Shown: positions 7,068 to 21,494 of the stretch, piece by piece
Numbering within the stretch: the first letter of the stretch is position 1
Layout of the letters: every line of letters begins with the position of its first letter
Origin: Phenylobacterium sp.
GTDB lineage: Bacteria; Pseudomonadota; Alphaproteobacteria; Caulobacterales; Caulobacteraceae
Direction of reading: 5' to 3'
NCBI RefSeq assembly: GCF_025351295.1
Contig: NZ_JANXWD010000156.1
Coordinates: 1 to 55,516, forward strand
Length of the DNA: 55,516 nucleotides
Notes under the pieces: model-generated
Database searches by the model: none
What the model saw: only the letters and a program-made list of their open reading frames with translations
Told to the model about the DNA's origin: nothing
Program-made: the position numbers and the translations under genes

Positions 7068-8819
7068 ATGGAAAAGGCCTTCGATCTGGTCGTGCGCGGC
7101 GGGACGGTCGTGGACGGGACCGGCGCGGCGCCGTTCGAGGCCGATGTGGGCGTCAAGGACGGCCGGATCGCCGCGGTGGGCAAGGTCGCAGGCGCGGGCG
7201 CGCAGGAGATCGACGCCAAGGGACAGATCGTCACTCCGGGCTTCGTCGACATCCACACCCACTACGACGGCCAGGCCACCTGGGACGGGCGGATGCAGCC
7301 GTCGTCCTGGCACGGGGTCACCACCGTGGTCATGGGCAACTGCGGCGTCGGCTTCGCGCCCTGCAAGCCCGGCGACCACGACCGGCTGATCCGGCTGATG
7401 GAAGGCGTCGAGGACATCCCCTTCCCGGTGCTGGCCGAGGGCCTGCCGTGGAACTGGGAGAGCTATTCGGAATACCTCGACAGCCTGGCCGGCCGGTCGT
7501 TCGACGTCGACATCGCCAGCCAGCTGCCGCATGCGGCGCTGCGGGTGTTCGTGATGGGCGAGCGCGGGGTGAACCGCGAGCCCGCCACCGAGGCCGACAT
7601 CCACGCCATGGCCGCCATCGCCAGGCGGGCCATGGACGCCGGCGCCATCGGCTTCGGCACCTCGCGCACCTTGAACCACCGGTCCTCGGACGGTTCGCCG
7701 ATCGCCACGCTGACCGCCGGCGAGGACGAGCTGACCGGCATCGCGCTGGGCATGGCCGCCGCCGGCAATGGCGCGGGCAAGGGCGTGCTGCAGGTGGTCT
7801 CCGACTTCATCGACCCGGCCGAGGAATTCGCCATGCTGCGGCGGATCGTCGAGCGGTCCGGCCGGCCGTTGTCGTTCTCGCTGCTGCAGAGCCCGCGCGA
7901 CCCCGAGCAGTGGCGCTTCATGCTGGAACAGATGAGCGAGGCCAAGGCCGCCGGCCTGCAGATCCGCGCCCAGGTGGCGACCCGGCCGGTGGGCGTGCTG
8001 TTCGGCCTGGAGCTGACGGTGAACCCGTTCAGTTCCCACCCCAGCTACCGCGCCATCTCCAAGCTGCCGCTCAGCGAGCGGGTCGCCCGGCTGCGCGATC
8101 CCGAGTTCCGCGCGCAACTGCTTCGTGAGGAAGCCGAGTCGCCCCGCGCGGCGGGCCAGTCGCCGATGCGCGCCTGGGACCGGATCTATCCGATGGGCGC
8201 CGCGCCGGACTACGAGCCGACGCCGGACACCTCGCTGGCCGCCCTCGCCGCCGAGCGCGGGGCCGATCCCTATGCCCTGGCGCTGGACCATATGCTGGAG
8301 GGCGGCGGGCGCGGCATGCTCTACCTGCCGCTGCTCAACTATGCCCAGAACACCCTGGATCCAGCCTACCAGATGCTGCAGCACGACTGCGTGGTGCCCG
8401 GTCTCTCCGACGGCGGCGCCCACGTGGGCATGATCTGCGACGGGTCGTTCCCGACCACCAACATCGTCCACTGGACGCGGGACCGCACCCGCGGCCCGAA
8501 GCTCAGCCTGGCGCACATGGTCAAGGCCCAGTGCCGCGACACCGCCGAGACGGTCGGTCTCTACGACCGTGGCCTGCTGGTCCCCGGCTACCGCGCCGAC
8601 CTCAACGTCATCGACTATGACCGGCTGACGCTGCGGGCCCCGCAGGTGGCTTACGACCTGCCCACCGGCGGGCGCAGGCTGATCCAGCGCGCCGACGGCT
8701 ATACCGCGACCATCGTCGCCGGCCAGGTCACCTATCGCGACGGCGAACCCACCGACGCCCTGCCGGGCCGCCTGTTGCGCGGCGCGCAGACCGCCCCTGT
8801 CGCCCTGGCCGCGGAGTAG
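7068..8819 (+). CDS. N-acyl-D-amino-acid deacylase-type amidohydrolase
   Basis: A 583-aa member of the amidohydrolase superfamily, D-aminoacylase/dihydroorotase-like branch, which hydrolyses cyclic or N-acyl amides. It starts with [14 protein letters not shown], has the metal-ligand motif [12 protein letters not shown] (about residues 58-69), [11 protein letters not shown] (about 91-101, with the Cys that often bridges metals in D-aminoacylases), a late [14 protein letters not shown] (about 446-459) with the catalytic Asp, and the C-terminal [15 protein letters not shown] typical of the family. The ATG at 7068 is chosen because GGGAG lies 8 bp upstream and homology begins there; an earlier ATG at 6999 would add 23 unlikely residues. 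It is first in a three-gene operon with a dioxygenase 5 bp downstream. Confidence 0.88.
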   Translation: MEKAFDLVVRGGTVVDGTGAAPFEADVGVKDGRIAAVGKVAGAGAQEIDAKGQIVTPGFVDIHTHYDGQATWDGRMQPSSWHGVTTVVMGNCGVGFAPCKPGDHDRLIRLMEGVEDIPFPVLAEGLPWNWESYSEYLDSLAGRSFDVDIASQLPHAALRVFVMGERGVNREPATEADIHAMAAIARRAMDAGAIGFGTSRTLNHRSSDGSPIATLTAGEDELTGIALGMAAAGNGAGKGVLQVVSDFIDPAEEFAMLRRIVERSGRPLSFSLLQSPRDPEQWRFMLEQMSEAKAAGLQIRAQVATRPVGVLFGLELTVNPFSSHPSYRAISKLPLSERVARLRDPEFRAQLLREEAESPRAAGQSPMRAWDRIYPMGAAPDYEPTPDTSLAALAAERGADPYALALDHMLEGGGRGMLYLPLLNYAQNTLDPAYQMLQHDCVVPGLSDGGAHVGMICDGSFPTTNIVHWTRDRTRGPKLSLAHMVKAQCRDTAETVGLYDRGLLVPGYRADLNVIDYDRLTLRAPQVAYDLPTGGRRLIQRADGYTATIVAGQVTYRDGEPTDALPGRLLRGAQTAPVALAAE

Positions 8820-8824
8820 ACCCG

Positions 8825-9877
8825 ATGAACGCCATCACCCCCCAATCCTCCGGCGACTTCGCGCCGCAGGTCCTGGAAGAGGCCTGCGAATGGACCGCCG
8901 CCGACGTCGCCGACCCGGCGCTGTGGACCGAGCAGCTCTCGCCGGCCGAGGTCGATGAGCTGGACGCCGCCGTGCGGCACGCCTTCTCGGTCTCCGACAA
9001 CTTCCTGGAGATCGGCAAGGCGGAGTTCCCCCTGCCGACCCTGGGCCCCCGGCTGAAGATCATCGAGACGGAGCTCATGGACGGGCGCGGCTTCGTGCGC
9101 CTGCGCGGCCTGCCGCGCGAGCGATGGTCGAACGACGAGATGAGCATAGCCTACTGGGGGATCGGCGCGCACCTGGGCAAGCCGTGGCCGCAGAACGCCA
9201 AGGGCCACGTGCTTGGCGACGTCACCGACCACGGCAAGGCGCCGGGCGATCCGACCTCGCGCGGCAACGAGATTGGGCTGGTGGGCCTGGATTTCCACTG
9301 CGACGGGTCCGACCTGGTGGGGCTGATGTGCCTGCAGACCGGGGTCTCGGGCGGGCTGTCGGCGGTGGCCAACTCGGTGGCCCTGCACAACCGGCTGGTG
9401 CGTGAGCGGCCGGACCTGGCGGCCGAGCTCTACAAGCCGCAGCCGTTCGACTACCGGGGCGAGCAGGCGCCCGGGCGGCCCGGCTGGTACCTGATGCCGA
9501 TCTTCACCCGCCACGCCGGGCGGCTGTTCATCCGGCTGATCCGGCCCTACGTGCTGGCGTCGCAACGCCACGCCGACGCGCCGCGGCTGACCGAAAAGGC
9601 CATCGAGGCCCTGGCCTGGATGCAGGAGATGGCCGAGGGCGGCGACTACTCGGTGATGATGGATTTTCGGCCCGGCGACATGCAATTCATCAACAACTAC
9701 CATGTGCTGCATGGCCGCACGGCCTATGAGGACGACCGCGCCGTCGGCAAGGTCCGGCACCTGAAGCGGCTGTGGCTGGAGACCGAGGCGCTGACCGAGC
9801 GGCCGGAGCAGTTCGTCAACCGGGTCGGCGACGGCTACTGGTCGCGCAAGCTCACCATCAGCCGCATGGACGCCTAG
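8825..9877 (+). CDS. TauD/TfdA-type Fe(II)/2-oxoglutarate dioxygenase
   Basis: A 350-aa protein with the fold and motifs of TauD/clavaminate-synthase-like dioxygenases, which hydroxylate or cleave small organic acids using Fe(II) and 2-oxoglutarate. The metal triad is visible as H and D in LDFHCDGSDL (about residues 157-166) and a distal His in NNYHVLHGRTAYED (about 293-306); the Arg in RHLKRLWLE may bind 2-oxoglutarate. GRGFVRLRGLPRERW (about 85-99) is also typical. It starts 5 bp after the amidohydrolase stop and its TAG directly abuts the ATG of the next gene. The substrate is unknown; the context suggests catabolism of an N-acylated or amide compound. Confidence 0.85.
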   Translation: MNAITPQSSGDFAPQVLEEACEWTAADVADPALWTEQLSPAEVDELDAAVRHAFSVSDNFLEIGKAEFPLPTLGPRLKIIETELMDGRGFVRLRGLPRERWSNDEMSIAYWGIGAHLGKPWPQNAKGHVLGDVTDHGKAPGDPTSRGNEIGLVGLDFHCDGSDLVGLMCLQTGVSGGLSAVANSVALHNRLVRERPDLAAELYKPQPFDYRGEQAPGRPGWYLMPIFTRHAGRLFIRLIRPYVLASQRHADAPRLTEKAIEALAWMQEMAEGGDYSVMMDFRPGDMQFINNYHVLHGRTAYEDDRAVGKVRHLKRLWLETEALTERPEQFVNRVGDGYWSRKLTISRMDA

Positions 9878-10633
9878 ATGACCGAAACCGTCACGCGCAG
9901 CGACCGCAACGGGGCGGCCACGCTGACGCTCAACCGGCCCGACAAGCTGAATGCGCTGAACGTCGAGATGTTCGTCGAGCTGGACGCGCATGTGACCGCC
10001 ATCGCCGCCGAGACCGAGACGGTCGGGCTGGTGATCCTGAAGGGGGCCGGGCGCTGTTTCTCGGCCGGCCACGACCTCTCCGACATCGCCTCGGGCGAGA
10101 AGCTGCCGCAGCCGTTCTACCAGTCCAAGGTGATCGAGCGGCTGGCCAACCTGCCGCAGCCCGTGGTCACCGCCGTTCACGGCCACTGCTATACCGGCGC
10201 CCTTGAACTGGCCCTGGCCGGCGACATCATCCTGGCCGCCGAGGGGGCGAAGATGGCCGACACCCACGCCAAATGGGCGCTGACCCCGGTCTGGGGCATG
10301 AGCCAGCGGCTGCCGCGCCGCGTCGGGACCTATCGCGCCCGCGAGCTGATGTTCACCTGCCGCACCGTGGGCGGGCGCGAGGCGGTCCAGATCGGCCTGG
10401 CCGACCTCTGCGTGCCCGACGCCGAGTTCGATGCGCGGGTCGAGGCCCTCGCCCAGCAGATCCTCGCCAACTCCTGGTTCAGCCATCGGGCCAACAAGCG
10501 CCTGCTGACCCAGACCGACGGCATGACCCAATCCCAGGGTCTGGCGCACGAGATCTTCCGCGGCGAGGGCCGTGGCCCGGACATGGCCGACCGCATCGCC
10601 GGCTTCCAGAACAAGACGGTGAAACAGCGATGA
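9878..10633 (+). CDS. Enoyl-CoA hydratase/isomerase family protein
   Basis: A 251-aa crotonase-fold protein. The oxyanion-hole and CoA-binding segments are present: GAGRCFSAGHDLSDI (about residues 53-67) and AVHGHCYTGALELALAGD (about 96-113). In the classical hydratase one catalytic Glu sits in a PEI motif; here the equivalent stretch reads ADTHAKWALTPVWG (about 127-140), so that Glu is absent, while a second Glu (YRARELMF) remains. This pattern is common in a subgroup whose chemistry is not necessarily hydration. It starts immediately after the dioxygenase stop, so the three genes 7068-10633 form one translation-coupled operon. Confidence 0.85.
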   Translation: MTETVTRSDRNGAATLTLNRPDKLNALNVEMFVELDAHVTAIAAETETVGLVILKGAGRCFSAGHDLSDIASGEKLPQPFYQSKVIERLANLPQPVVTAVHGHCYTGALELALAGDIILAAEGAKMADTHAKWALTPVWGMSQRLPRRVGTYRARELMFTCRTVGGREAVQIGLADLCVPDAEFDARVEALAQQILANSWFSHRANKRLLTQTDGMTQSQGLAHEIFRGEGRGPDMADRIAGFQNKTVKQR

Positions 10634-10698
10634 TATTAGCCGCTTGTTGAGGCGGAGATGCGAAGGCTCAGCGGACAGTTCGCCGACCGAGATGCTCC

Positions 10699-10743
10699 AT
10701 GTCGCAGGTTCCCACATCGCAGGTTCCCATGTCGCAGATTTCC
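10699..10743 (+). repeat. Three 15-bp tandem repeats at the BLUF gene start
   Basis: Units ATGTCGCAGGTTCCC (10699-10713), ACATCGCAGGTTCCC (10714-10728) and ATGTCGCAGATTTCC (10729-10743). Because 15 is a multiple of three, they encode repeated SQVP-like pentapeptides and provide two possible ATG starts, at 10699 and 10729. Confidence 0.9.
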
Positions 10744-11193
10744 GGCGCCCGGACACTGCACCGCCTGATCTACACCAGCCGGGTGTCCATCCCCGAAGCC
10801 GCCATCGACCACGAGATCGGTTCGATCGTCCAGACGTCCAGGCGCAACAACCGCGACGTCGCCATCACCGGTCTGCTGCTGGTGCATGAAGGCTATTTCG
10901 TCCAGGCCCTGGAGGGTCCGGCGGAGGCGGTGATGAGCACCTACCGGCGGATTCTCGACGACCCGCGGCACGAGAAGTCCAAGGTGCTCTCCGCAGGACC
11001 GGCCGCCGGGCGCGAGTTCGGCGACTGGAACATGTGCGCCCGCCGCATGACGGCGGGCGATGACGCCATCCTCGACACCCTCAGGGCGCGCGACAGGTTC
11101 GCGCCGGAGAGCCTTTCCGGGGCGGCCGTCCTGCGCCTGCTGACGGCCGTGCGCGGCATCCAGGCGCGCACCCGGCTGGGCGCGCTGGGATAG
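10699..11193 (+). CDS. BLUF-domain blue-light sensor protein
   Basis: A 164-aa stand-alone BLUF protein that binds FAD and senses blue light. The flavin-site residues are recognisable: Tyr in LHRLIYTSR (Y25), the Asn pair in TSRRNNRDVAITGLLL (about residues 47-62), the key Gln in YFVQALEGP (about 68-76), and the WNM motif in FGDWNMCARR (about 110-119). The roughly 45 residues after the BLUF core are an alpha-helical tail without an output domain, so signalling must act through a partner. The start could be 10699 or, in the third repeat unit, 10729 (MSQISGARTL); the latter gives a more typical N-terminus. Neighbouring recQ is 58 bp downstream on the same strand. Confidence 0.92.
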   Translation: MSQVPTSQVPMSQISGARTLHRLIYTSRVSIPEAAIDHEIGSIVQTSRRNNRDVAITGLLLVHEGYFVQALEGPAEAVMSTYRRILDDPRHEKSKVLSAGPAAGREFGDWNMCARRMTAGDDAILDTLRARDRFAPESLSGAAVLRLLTAVRGIQARTRLGALG

Positions 11194-11251
11194 CGGGGAA
11201 AAACAGGAACGCCACATGGCGCTTTGAGCGAGTCGGCGGCATAAGGGGCCG

Positions 11252-13114
<1,863 letters not shown>

Positions 13115-13134
13115 GCGGTCCGGGCTGGCCCTAG

Positions 13135-13247
13135 CGCCCCTTCACCCTTCGGGTCCCCCTCCCCGCAAGCGGGTGAGGAACAGCGTCGATCCAGTTCCTC
13201 ACCCGTGAAAACGGGGGAGGGGGACCGCGAAGCGGTGGAGGGGGCGC
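13135..13247. repeat. Large imperfect inverted repeat (about 110 bp)
   Basis: The inner arms, 13152-13181 (GGTCCCCCTCCCCGCAAGCG...) and 13194-13226 (GTTCCTCACCCG...GGGGGACC), are complementary with a few mismatches; outer GCCCCTTCACC (13135 on) pairs with GGTGGAGGGGGC near 13247. It sits just downstream of recQ. It resembles the elements at 5647-5797, 31038-31213 and 55246-55375 in size, arm composition (CCCTCCCC with GCGAAGC) and position between genes. Confidence 0.75.
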
Positions 13248-13262
13248 TGGACTCAAGCGCCC

Positions 13263-13285
13263 GCTCTAAATCAAAAGTTTAGAGC
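13263..13285 (-). terminator. Hairpin downstream of the TonB receptor gene
   Basis: GCTCTAAA (13263-13270) pairs perfectly with TTTAGAGC (13278-13285) around a 7-nt loop. Together with the overlapping palindrome at 13281-13330 it is the probable 3' end structure for the minus-strand TonB receptor transcript. It has no strong U-tract, so termination is an inference. Confidence 0.4.
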
Positions 13286-13330
13286 ACGACGGGCGCTTGA
13301 ACCGGTATCCACTTCAAGCTGTCGTGCTCT
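13281..13330. repeat. Palindrome with AGAGCACGAC arms that includes a stop codon
   Basis: AGAGCACGAC (13281-13290) and GTCGTGCTCT (13321-13330) are perfect inverted arms, with inner TTGAA/TTCAA arms. The right arm includes the first bases of the TAG stop of the TonB receptor gene (13329-13331). Confidence 0.7.
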
Positions 13331-15557
13331 AGAACTTCGCCTTTACCTCGACGCCCAGGGTGCGGGGGTCGTTGACGAAGCCGGTCAGGTTGTTGAAGTC
13401 GATGCCGCCTTCTAGGCTCTTGTCGTTGGTGATGTTGCGGCCGAACGCGGCCACTTCCCAGGCCGCGCCGGGGGCGCGATAGCCGAACCGCAGGCCGCCT
13501 TCCAGCAGGTGCTTGTCCTGGTATTCGGCCGACTCGTAGAGGAAGAAGTTGATCTTCGAGCGGTAGGCCCAGTCGGTGAAGACGAAGATCTCGCCCGACG
13601 CCAGCGGCCAGGAATAGCCCGCCGTCACATTGGCGATCCACTTGGGCGCATTCGGCAGCGGGTTGCCGTCGATGCGCACGGTGCCGGGTAGCGGACCCGC
13701 CGGGTCCAGCACGGTGCAGCCGGAGCCGCAGGGCGCGGTGAACAGGTTCGGGTCCTGCAGTTCGGTGTGGTTGTACGAGAAGCCGGCGGTCAGCATCAGC
13801 CGGTCGATCGGCTCCGCCTCACTGTTGAACTCGAAGCCGTAGCCCTCGGCGTGCCGGGCGTTCAGCAGGCGGTTGAAGTTGGCCCCGCCGCCCACCGCGG
13901 TCAGCTGCAGGTTGGTCGCGCGGTAGTAGAACACGTCCGCGTCGAAGCGCGCGCGGGCCACCGGCAGCTTGCCCTTGATGCCGGCCTCGTAGGACATCTC
14001 GGTCTCCTTGCCGGCCACCGAGATGGTGTCGCCGAACAAGAGGCGGCCCTGGATCGACGGCGCCCGGTAGCCGCGGGCGACCCGGGCGTAGAGGTTCAGG
14101 TCGTCGGTGGCCTTGTAGGTGGCGTTGAGGTTGTAGCTGAGCTCGGTGGAGTGGGGGTCGGCCTTCAGCACCGCCGTGGCGGGGGCGCCGAAAGGCGACT
14201 GGATCCGCTGGGCGGCGAAGTCCTTCTTGTCGTGTGAAAGGCGAAGGCCGGCGCCGACGTTCAGCTGCTCGTTGACCTGGTAGTCCAGGTTGGCGAAGCC
14301 GGCATAGCTCTCGGTCTTCTGATGCTGGTAGGCGTAGCCGTCCTGGGCGCCTCCGGCCAGGGTGTTGAAGTCGTAGCTGTCGATCTTCACGTCCTCGCGG
14401 AAGTAGAAGGCGCCGATCGTATAGCCCAGCGCGCCGGTCTTGCCGGCCAGCCGCACTTCCTCGCTGAACTGGCCCAGCATGGGAATTCCGTCGGCGCTTT
14501 CCGACGGGAACGGGATGAAGCCCGGGCCCGACGGGGGGGCGAACACGGCGCCGAAACCGCCGTCGATGTCGGCGCGCGAATAGGTGTGCACCCGCTCCAT
14601 GCCGGTGATCGAGGTGATCGTCGTGCCGCCGCCGAGGTCGTAGTTCAGCTTCAGGCTCGTGCCGACGGTCTCGACCTTCTGGGTCGCGCGCGGCTGGGCG
14701 TCCTGGGCGATCTTGTCCCGCTCGAAGCCGGGGACGAAGCCGCCGCCCAGCTGGATGATGTTGGCGCGGAACACCCGCGGCGTGCCGTCGAGGTGCTGGT
14801 AGTGGACGTTCAGCAGCGCGCTGAAGTCGTCGGTGGGGGTGAACAGCAGCTGGCCGCGCAGGGCGAACTGGTCGTAGCCCTCGGTGGCGTTGTTCTGCTT
14901 GGTGAAGGTGTTGTCCACCCAGTCGTCGCGGTGCTGGTAGAGGCCCGACAGGCGGCCGGTCAGCATGTCGCCGAGGATCGGGCCGGAGACCGCGCCCTCC
15001 GCGTTGATCGTCGAATAGGTGGCGTAGGACGCCGAGCCGTAGCCTTCGAAGTCCTTGGTGGGCTTGGCGCTATCGAACTTCAGCACGCCGGCCGGGGTGT
15101 TGCGGCCGAACAGGGTGCCCTGCGGCCCGCGCAGCACTTCCACCTGGTCGATGTCGAACAGCGGGAAGCCCTTCAGGATCGGGCTTTCCAGCACCACGTC
15201 GTCATAGACGAAGCTGACCGGCTGGCTGGCGTTGAGGTCGAAGTCGGTGTTGCCCAGGCCGCGGATGTAGGGACGCGGGAAGGTGCGGCCGAAGCTGGAT
15301 TCCAGGATCAGGCTGGGCACCCGCGACGACAGCATGCGGATGTCGCCGCCGCCGGAGCGGATGGCCGCCAGCTTGTCGCCCTGCACCGCGGTCACCGACA
15401 GCGGCACGTCGTTGATGTTCTCGGCCTTCTTCTGGGCGGTGACGATCACCTCGCCCACGGTGTTGGCCTCGGCGGCGGCGGCGGGGAGCGCCAAGGCGAA
15501 GGTGGAGACGGAAACGCCTGCCACAAGCCAGGCGCGCAGGGACGCTGACGTCATCAT
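13329..15557 (-). CDS. TonB-dependent receptor
   Basis: A 742-aa outer-membrane receptor energised by TonB-ExbBD. The signal peptide ends near PAAAAE (about residue 30), followed by a TonB-box-like VGEVIVTAQKK and a plug domain containing PYIRGLGNTDF and the canonical VEVLRGPQGTLFGRNTPAGVL (about 127-147). The rest is a 22-strand-type barrel with alternating aromatic residues, ending in the terminal-Phe strand signature (TLGVEVKAKF). Typical of the many Caulobacterales and sphingomonad receptors of unknown ligand. No ligand-specific partner gene is adjacent; gyrB lies upstream on the same strand. Confidence 0.92.
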   Translation of the reverse strand: MMTSASLRAWLVAGVSVSTFALALPAAAAEANTVGEVIVTAQKKAENINDVPLSVTAVQGDKLAAIRSGGGDIRMLSSRVPSLILESSFGRTFPRPYIRGLGNTDFDLNASQPVSFVYDDVVLESPILKGFPLFDIDQVEVLRGPQGTLFGRNTPAGVLKFDSAKPTKDFEGYGSASYATYSTINAEGAVSGPILGDMLTGRLSGLYQHRDDWVDNTFTKQNNATEGYDQFALRGQLLFTPTDDFSALLNVHYQHLDGTPRVFRANIIQLGGGFVPGFERDKIAQDAQPRATQKVETVGTSLKLNYDLGGGTTITSITGMERVHTYSRADIDGGFGAVFAPPSGPGFIPFPSESADGIPMLGQFSEEVRLAGKTGALGYTIGAFYFREDVKIDSYDFNTLAGGAQDGYAYQHQKTESYAGFANLDYQVNEQLNVGAGLRLSHDKKDFAAQRIQSPFGAPATAVLKADPHSTELSYNLNATYKATDDLNLYARVARGYRAPSIQGRLLFGDTISVAGKETEMSYEAGIKGKLPVARARFDADVFYYRATNLQLTAVGGGANFNRLLNARHAEGYGFEFNSEAEPIDRLMLTAGFSYNHTELQDPNLFTAPCGSGCTVLDPAGPLPGTVRIDGNPLPNAPKWIANVTAGYSWPLASGEIFVFTDWAYRSKINFFLYESAEYQDKHLLEGGLRFGYRAPGAAWEVAAFGRNITNDKSLEGGIDFNNLTGFVNDPRTLGVEVKAKF

Positions 15558-15708
15558 GGAGAAACCTCTGGTTGTCCGGCGGATGGGGGGACCCGCCTTC
15601 TGAGGCCGCTAGCTACACCAGACGGCGTGGATTTGGGCGCGCCGCGGGCACACTGTCACAAAATCGTCGCGACCCGTGCTCATCGCGCCACAGTGCCGCG
15701 ACGCGGCG

Positions 15709-19899
<4,191 letters not shown>

Positions 19900-19921
19900 G
19901 CTTGCAAGCCAAAAGCGCCGC

Positions 19922-20767
19922 TTAGGCCTCCAGATGCGGCAGCAATAGCCCGTTCACCGCGTCCGGAACCTGGTCCGTCAGGAAGTGGGCGGCGCCCGGA
20001 ATCGCCTCGAAGCGATAGGGGCCGGTGACGAAGTCGGCGGTGGCTTCGGCGGCCACGCGGCCCACGGTCGCGTCGGCGTCGCCCCAGACGTAAAGCGTGC
20101 GCGTGGCAACCGGCGGGACGTCGCGGGCGCGCAGCGAGCTGGACCCGCCGGCGCGATACCACGCCACTGCTGCCTCGATGGCCCCGGGCTCGAAGAGGGT
20201 GTCGATGTAGGCCTGGGCCGTCGCGGCCGGCACGCCCTGGGCGTCGAACATCCGGCGCAGGCCCGCGAAGTCGTCTGCCCGCAGCGCCGTGCCCGCGCCC
20301 TCGTCCTGGAAGGTCTTGTGGTGGCCGGATCGTTTCGACTGCTGCGCGTCGGTCTCGAACGCCCGGGCGAAGGCGGCCGGGTGCGGCCGCGACAGCACCG
20401 CCAGGCTGAGCACGCGCTGCGGATGCTGCGCGGCGATCAGCCAGGCGAGCTGGCCGCCCCAGTCGTGGCCCACCAGGTGGAAACGGTCGTGGCCCAGGGC
20501 GTCCATGATCCCCAGGGCGTCGCCGATCAGGTTGGGAACCGCATAGGCCGCGGTCCCGGCGGGCCGGGCGCCGGTCGAATAGCCGCGCTGGTCCGGCGCC
20601 ACGCAGCGGTAGCCGGCGCCGCTCAGCGCCGCGATCTGCCCCCGCCACGCCCGCCGGGTCTGCGGGAACCCGTGCAGCATCAGCACCGGCGGGCCGTGCG
20701 GCGGACCCACCACGTCGACCGTGAAGCTGAGGTCGCCGAGCGCGACCGTGGTCGTAGTCGTGGTCAT
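19922..20767 (-). CDS. Alpha/beta hydrolase (epoxide hydrolase-like)
   Basis: A 281-aa alpha/beta-hydrolase. HGFPQTRRAWRGQI (about residues 31-44) provides the HG oxyanion motif, VGHDWGGQLAWLIA (about 99-112) the nucleophile elbow with Asp as nucleophile, and GAAHFLTDQVPD (about 260-271) the catalytic His. An Asp nucleophile in a DWGG elbow is typical of epoxide hydrolases and haloalkane dehalogenases; APDQRGYSTGARP is also typical. The ATG at 20767 begins MTTTTTTVAL and overlaps the preceding gene's stop (20764-20767). Substrate unknown. Confidence 0.88.
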   Translation of the reverse strand: MTTTTTTVALGDLSFTVDVVGPPHGPPVLMLHGFPQTRRAWRGQIAALSGAGYRCVAPDQRGYSTGARPAGTAAYAVPNLIGDALGIMDALGHDRFHLVGHDWGGQLAWLIAAQHPQRVLSLAVLSRPHPAAFARAFETDAQQSKRSGHHKTFQDEGAGTALRADDFAGLRRMFDAQGVPAATAQAYIDTLFEPGAIEAAVAWYRAGGSSSLRARDVPPVATRTLYVWGDADATVGRVAAEATADFVTGPYRFEAIPGAAHFLTDQVPDAVNGLLLPHLEA

Positions 20768-21417
20768 CCGCCGGGCTCCGAGCCGAACTTGAGGGTGACG
20801 AGGTAGCGATAGGCCCACTCGGTGCTCTTGTGCCGGCGCTCGGCGTAGCGGTGGAACGACAGCCGGGCGAGGACCAGGGCCACGATCGGCGCGCCGACGA
20901 CCAGGCCCGGCGCGCCGTCCAGCACACCCTGGATCATGGCCAAGCCGCCCACGACCGGCAGGACGACCACCAGCGAGCGGAAGAACTTCGACTCCGCCTC
21001 GAACCGCTGCACGTCGTTGAACGCCCCTGGCGCATGCAGCATGAGCACGGCCTTGGCCCAGGCGAAGGTGTTCATGGGGATGTCGTCGCGGGCGGCCTGC
21101 GGCTGGTGGAAATAGCGCTGGCGGAGGTCCGTCGCCCAGGCATAGGCGTGGTCGTCCGCCTTCGGCCATCGCCGTTCGCGGTAGGGATTGTAGTACCTGT
21201 CGTCGATCAGCGAGGCCACGGGGAACACGAAGGCCCCCAGGGCATAGGCTCCGAACGCGAAGGCCACCCATTGCGCCTGGACCGAGACCCGCCCGTCGAA
21301 GGGCGCAGGGACCAGCGGTACGAGCGTCAGGAGGAGGGCCGCCATCAGCAGCGCGCCGGGCAGCAGCACGGCGAACAACTCGACCACGCCGACGTAGAAG
21401 TCGCCCGGCTTCGGCAT
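20764..21417 (-). CDS. Integral membrane protein, unknown function
   Basis: A 217-aa protein with hydrophobic segments near residues 10-34, 46-70, 150-165 and 170-190, separated by a polar region (about 70-140) rich in Tyr, His and Asp (YYNPYRERRWPKADDHAYAW). No known domain was recognised. The start at 21417 is chosen because GGGAGGG lies 7 bp upstream; an in-frame start at 21465 would add 16 residues. The stop overlaps the start of the alpha/beta hydrolase (ATGA), so both are co-translated. Together with the hydrolase it occupies the gap between recF and gyrB. Confidence 0.75.
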   Translation of the reverse strand: MPKPGDFYVGVVELFAVLLPGALLMAALLLTLVPLVPAPFDGRVSVQAQWVAFAFGAYALGAFVFPVASLIDDRYYNPYRERRWPKADDHAYAWATDLRQRYFHQPQAARDDIPMNTFAWAKAVLMLHAPGAFNDVQRFEAESKFFRSLVVVLPVVGGLAMIQGVLDGAPGLVVGAPIVALVLARLSFHRYAERRHKSTEWAYRYLVTLKFGSEPGG

Positions 21418-21494
21418 TCGGCGTCCCTCCCGGCGGCGGTGGATGGAGAGAGGGTGAGCCTCCACCCGGTCGCGTCAAGGCTGAGCTTGCGGCC

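Noticed and set aside
10699..10743. CRISPR or regulatory repeat interpretation of the 15-bp units
   Set aside because: They are contiguous, in frame and within a gene start, so they are a coding tandem repeat.
8732..10756. A 674-codon minus-strand frame across the dioxygenase, hydratase and BLUF region
   Set aside because: It crosses three well-supported plus-strand genes and has no recognisable domains.
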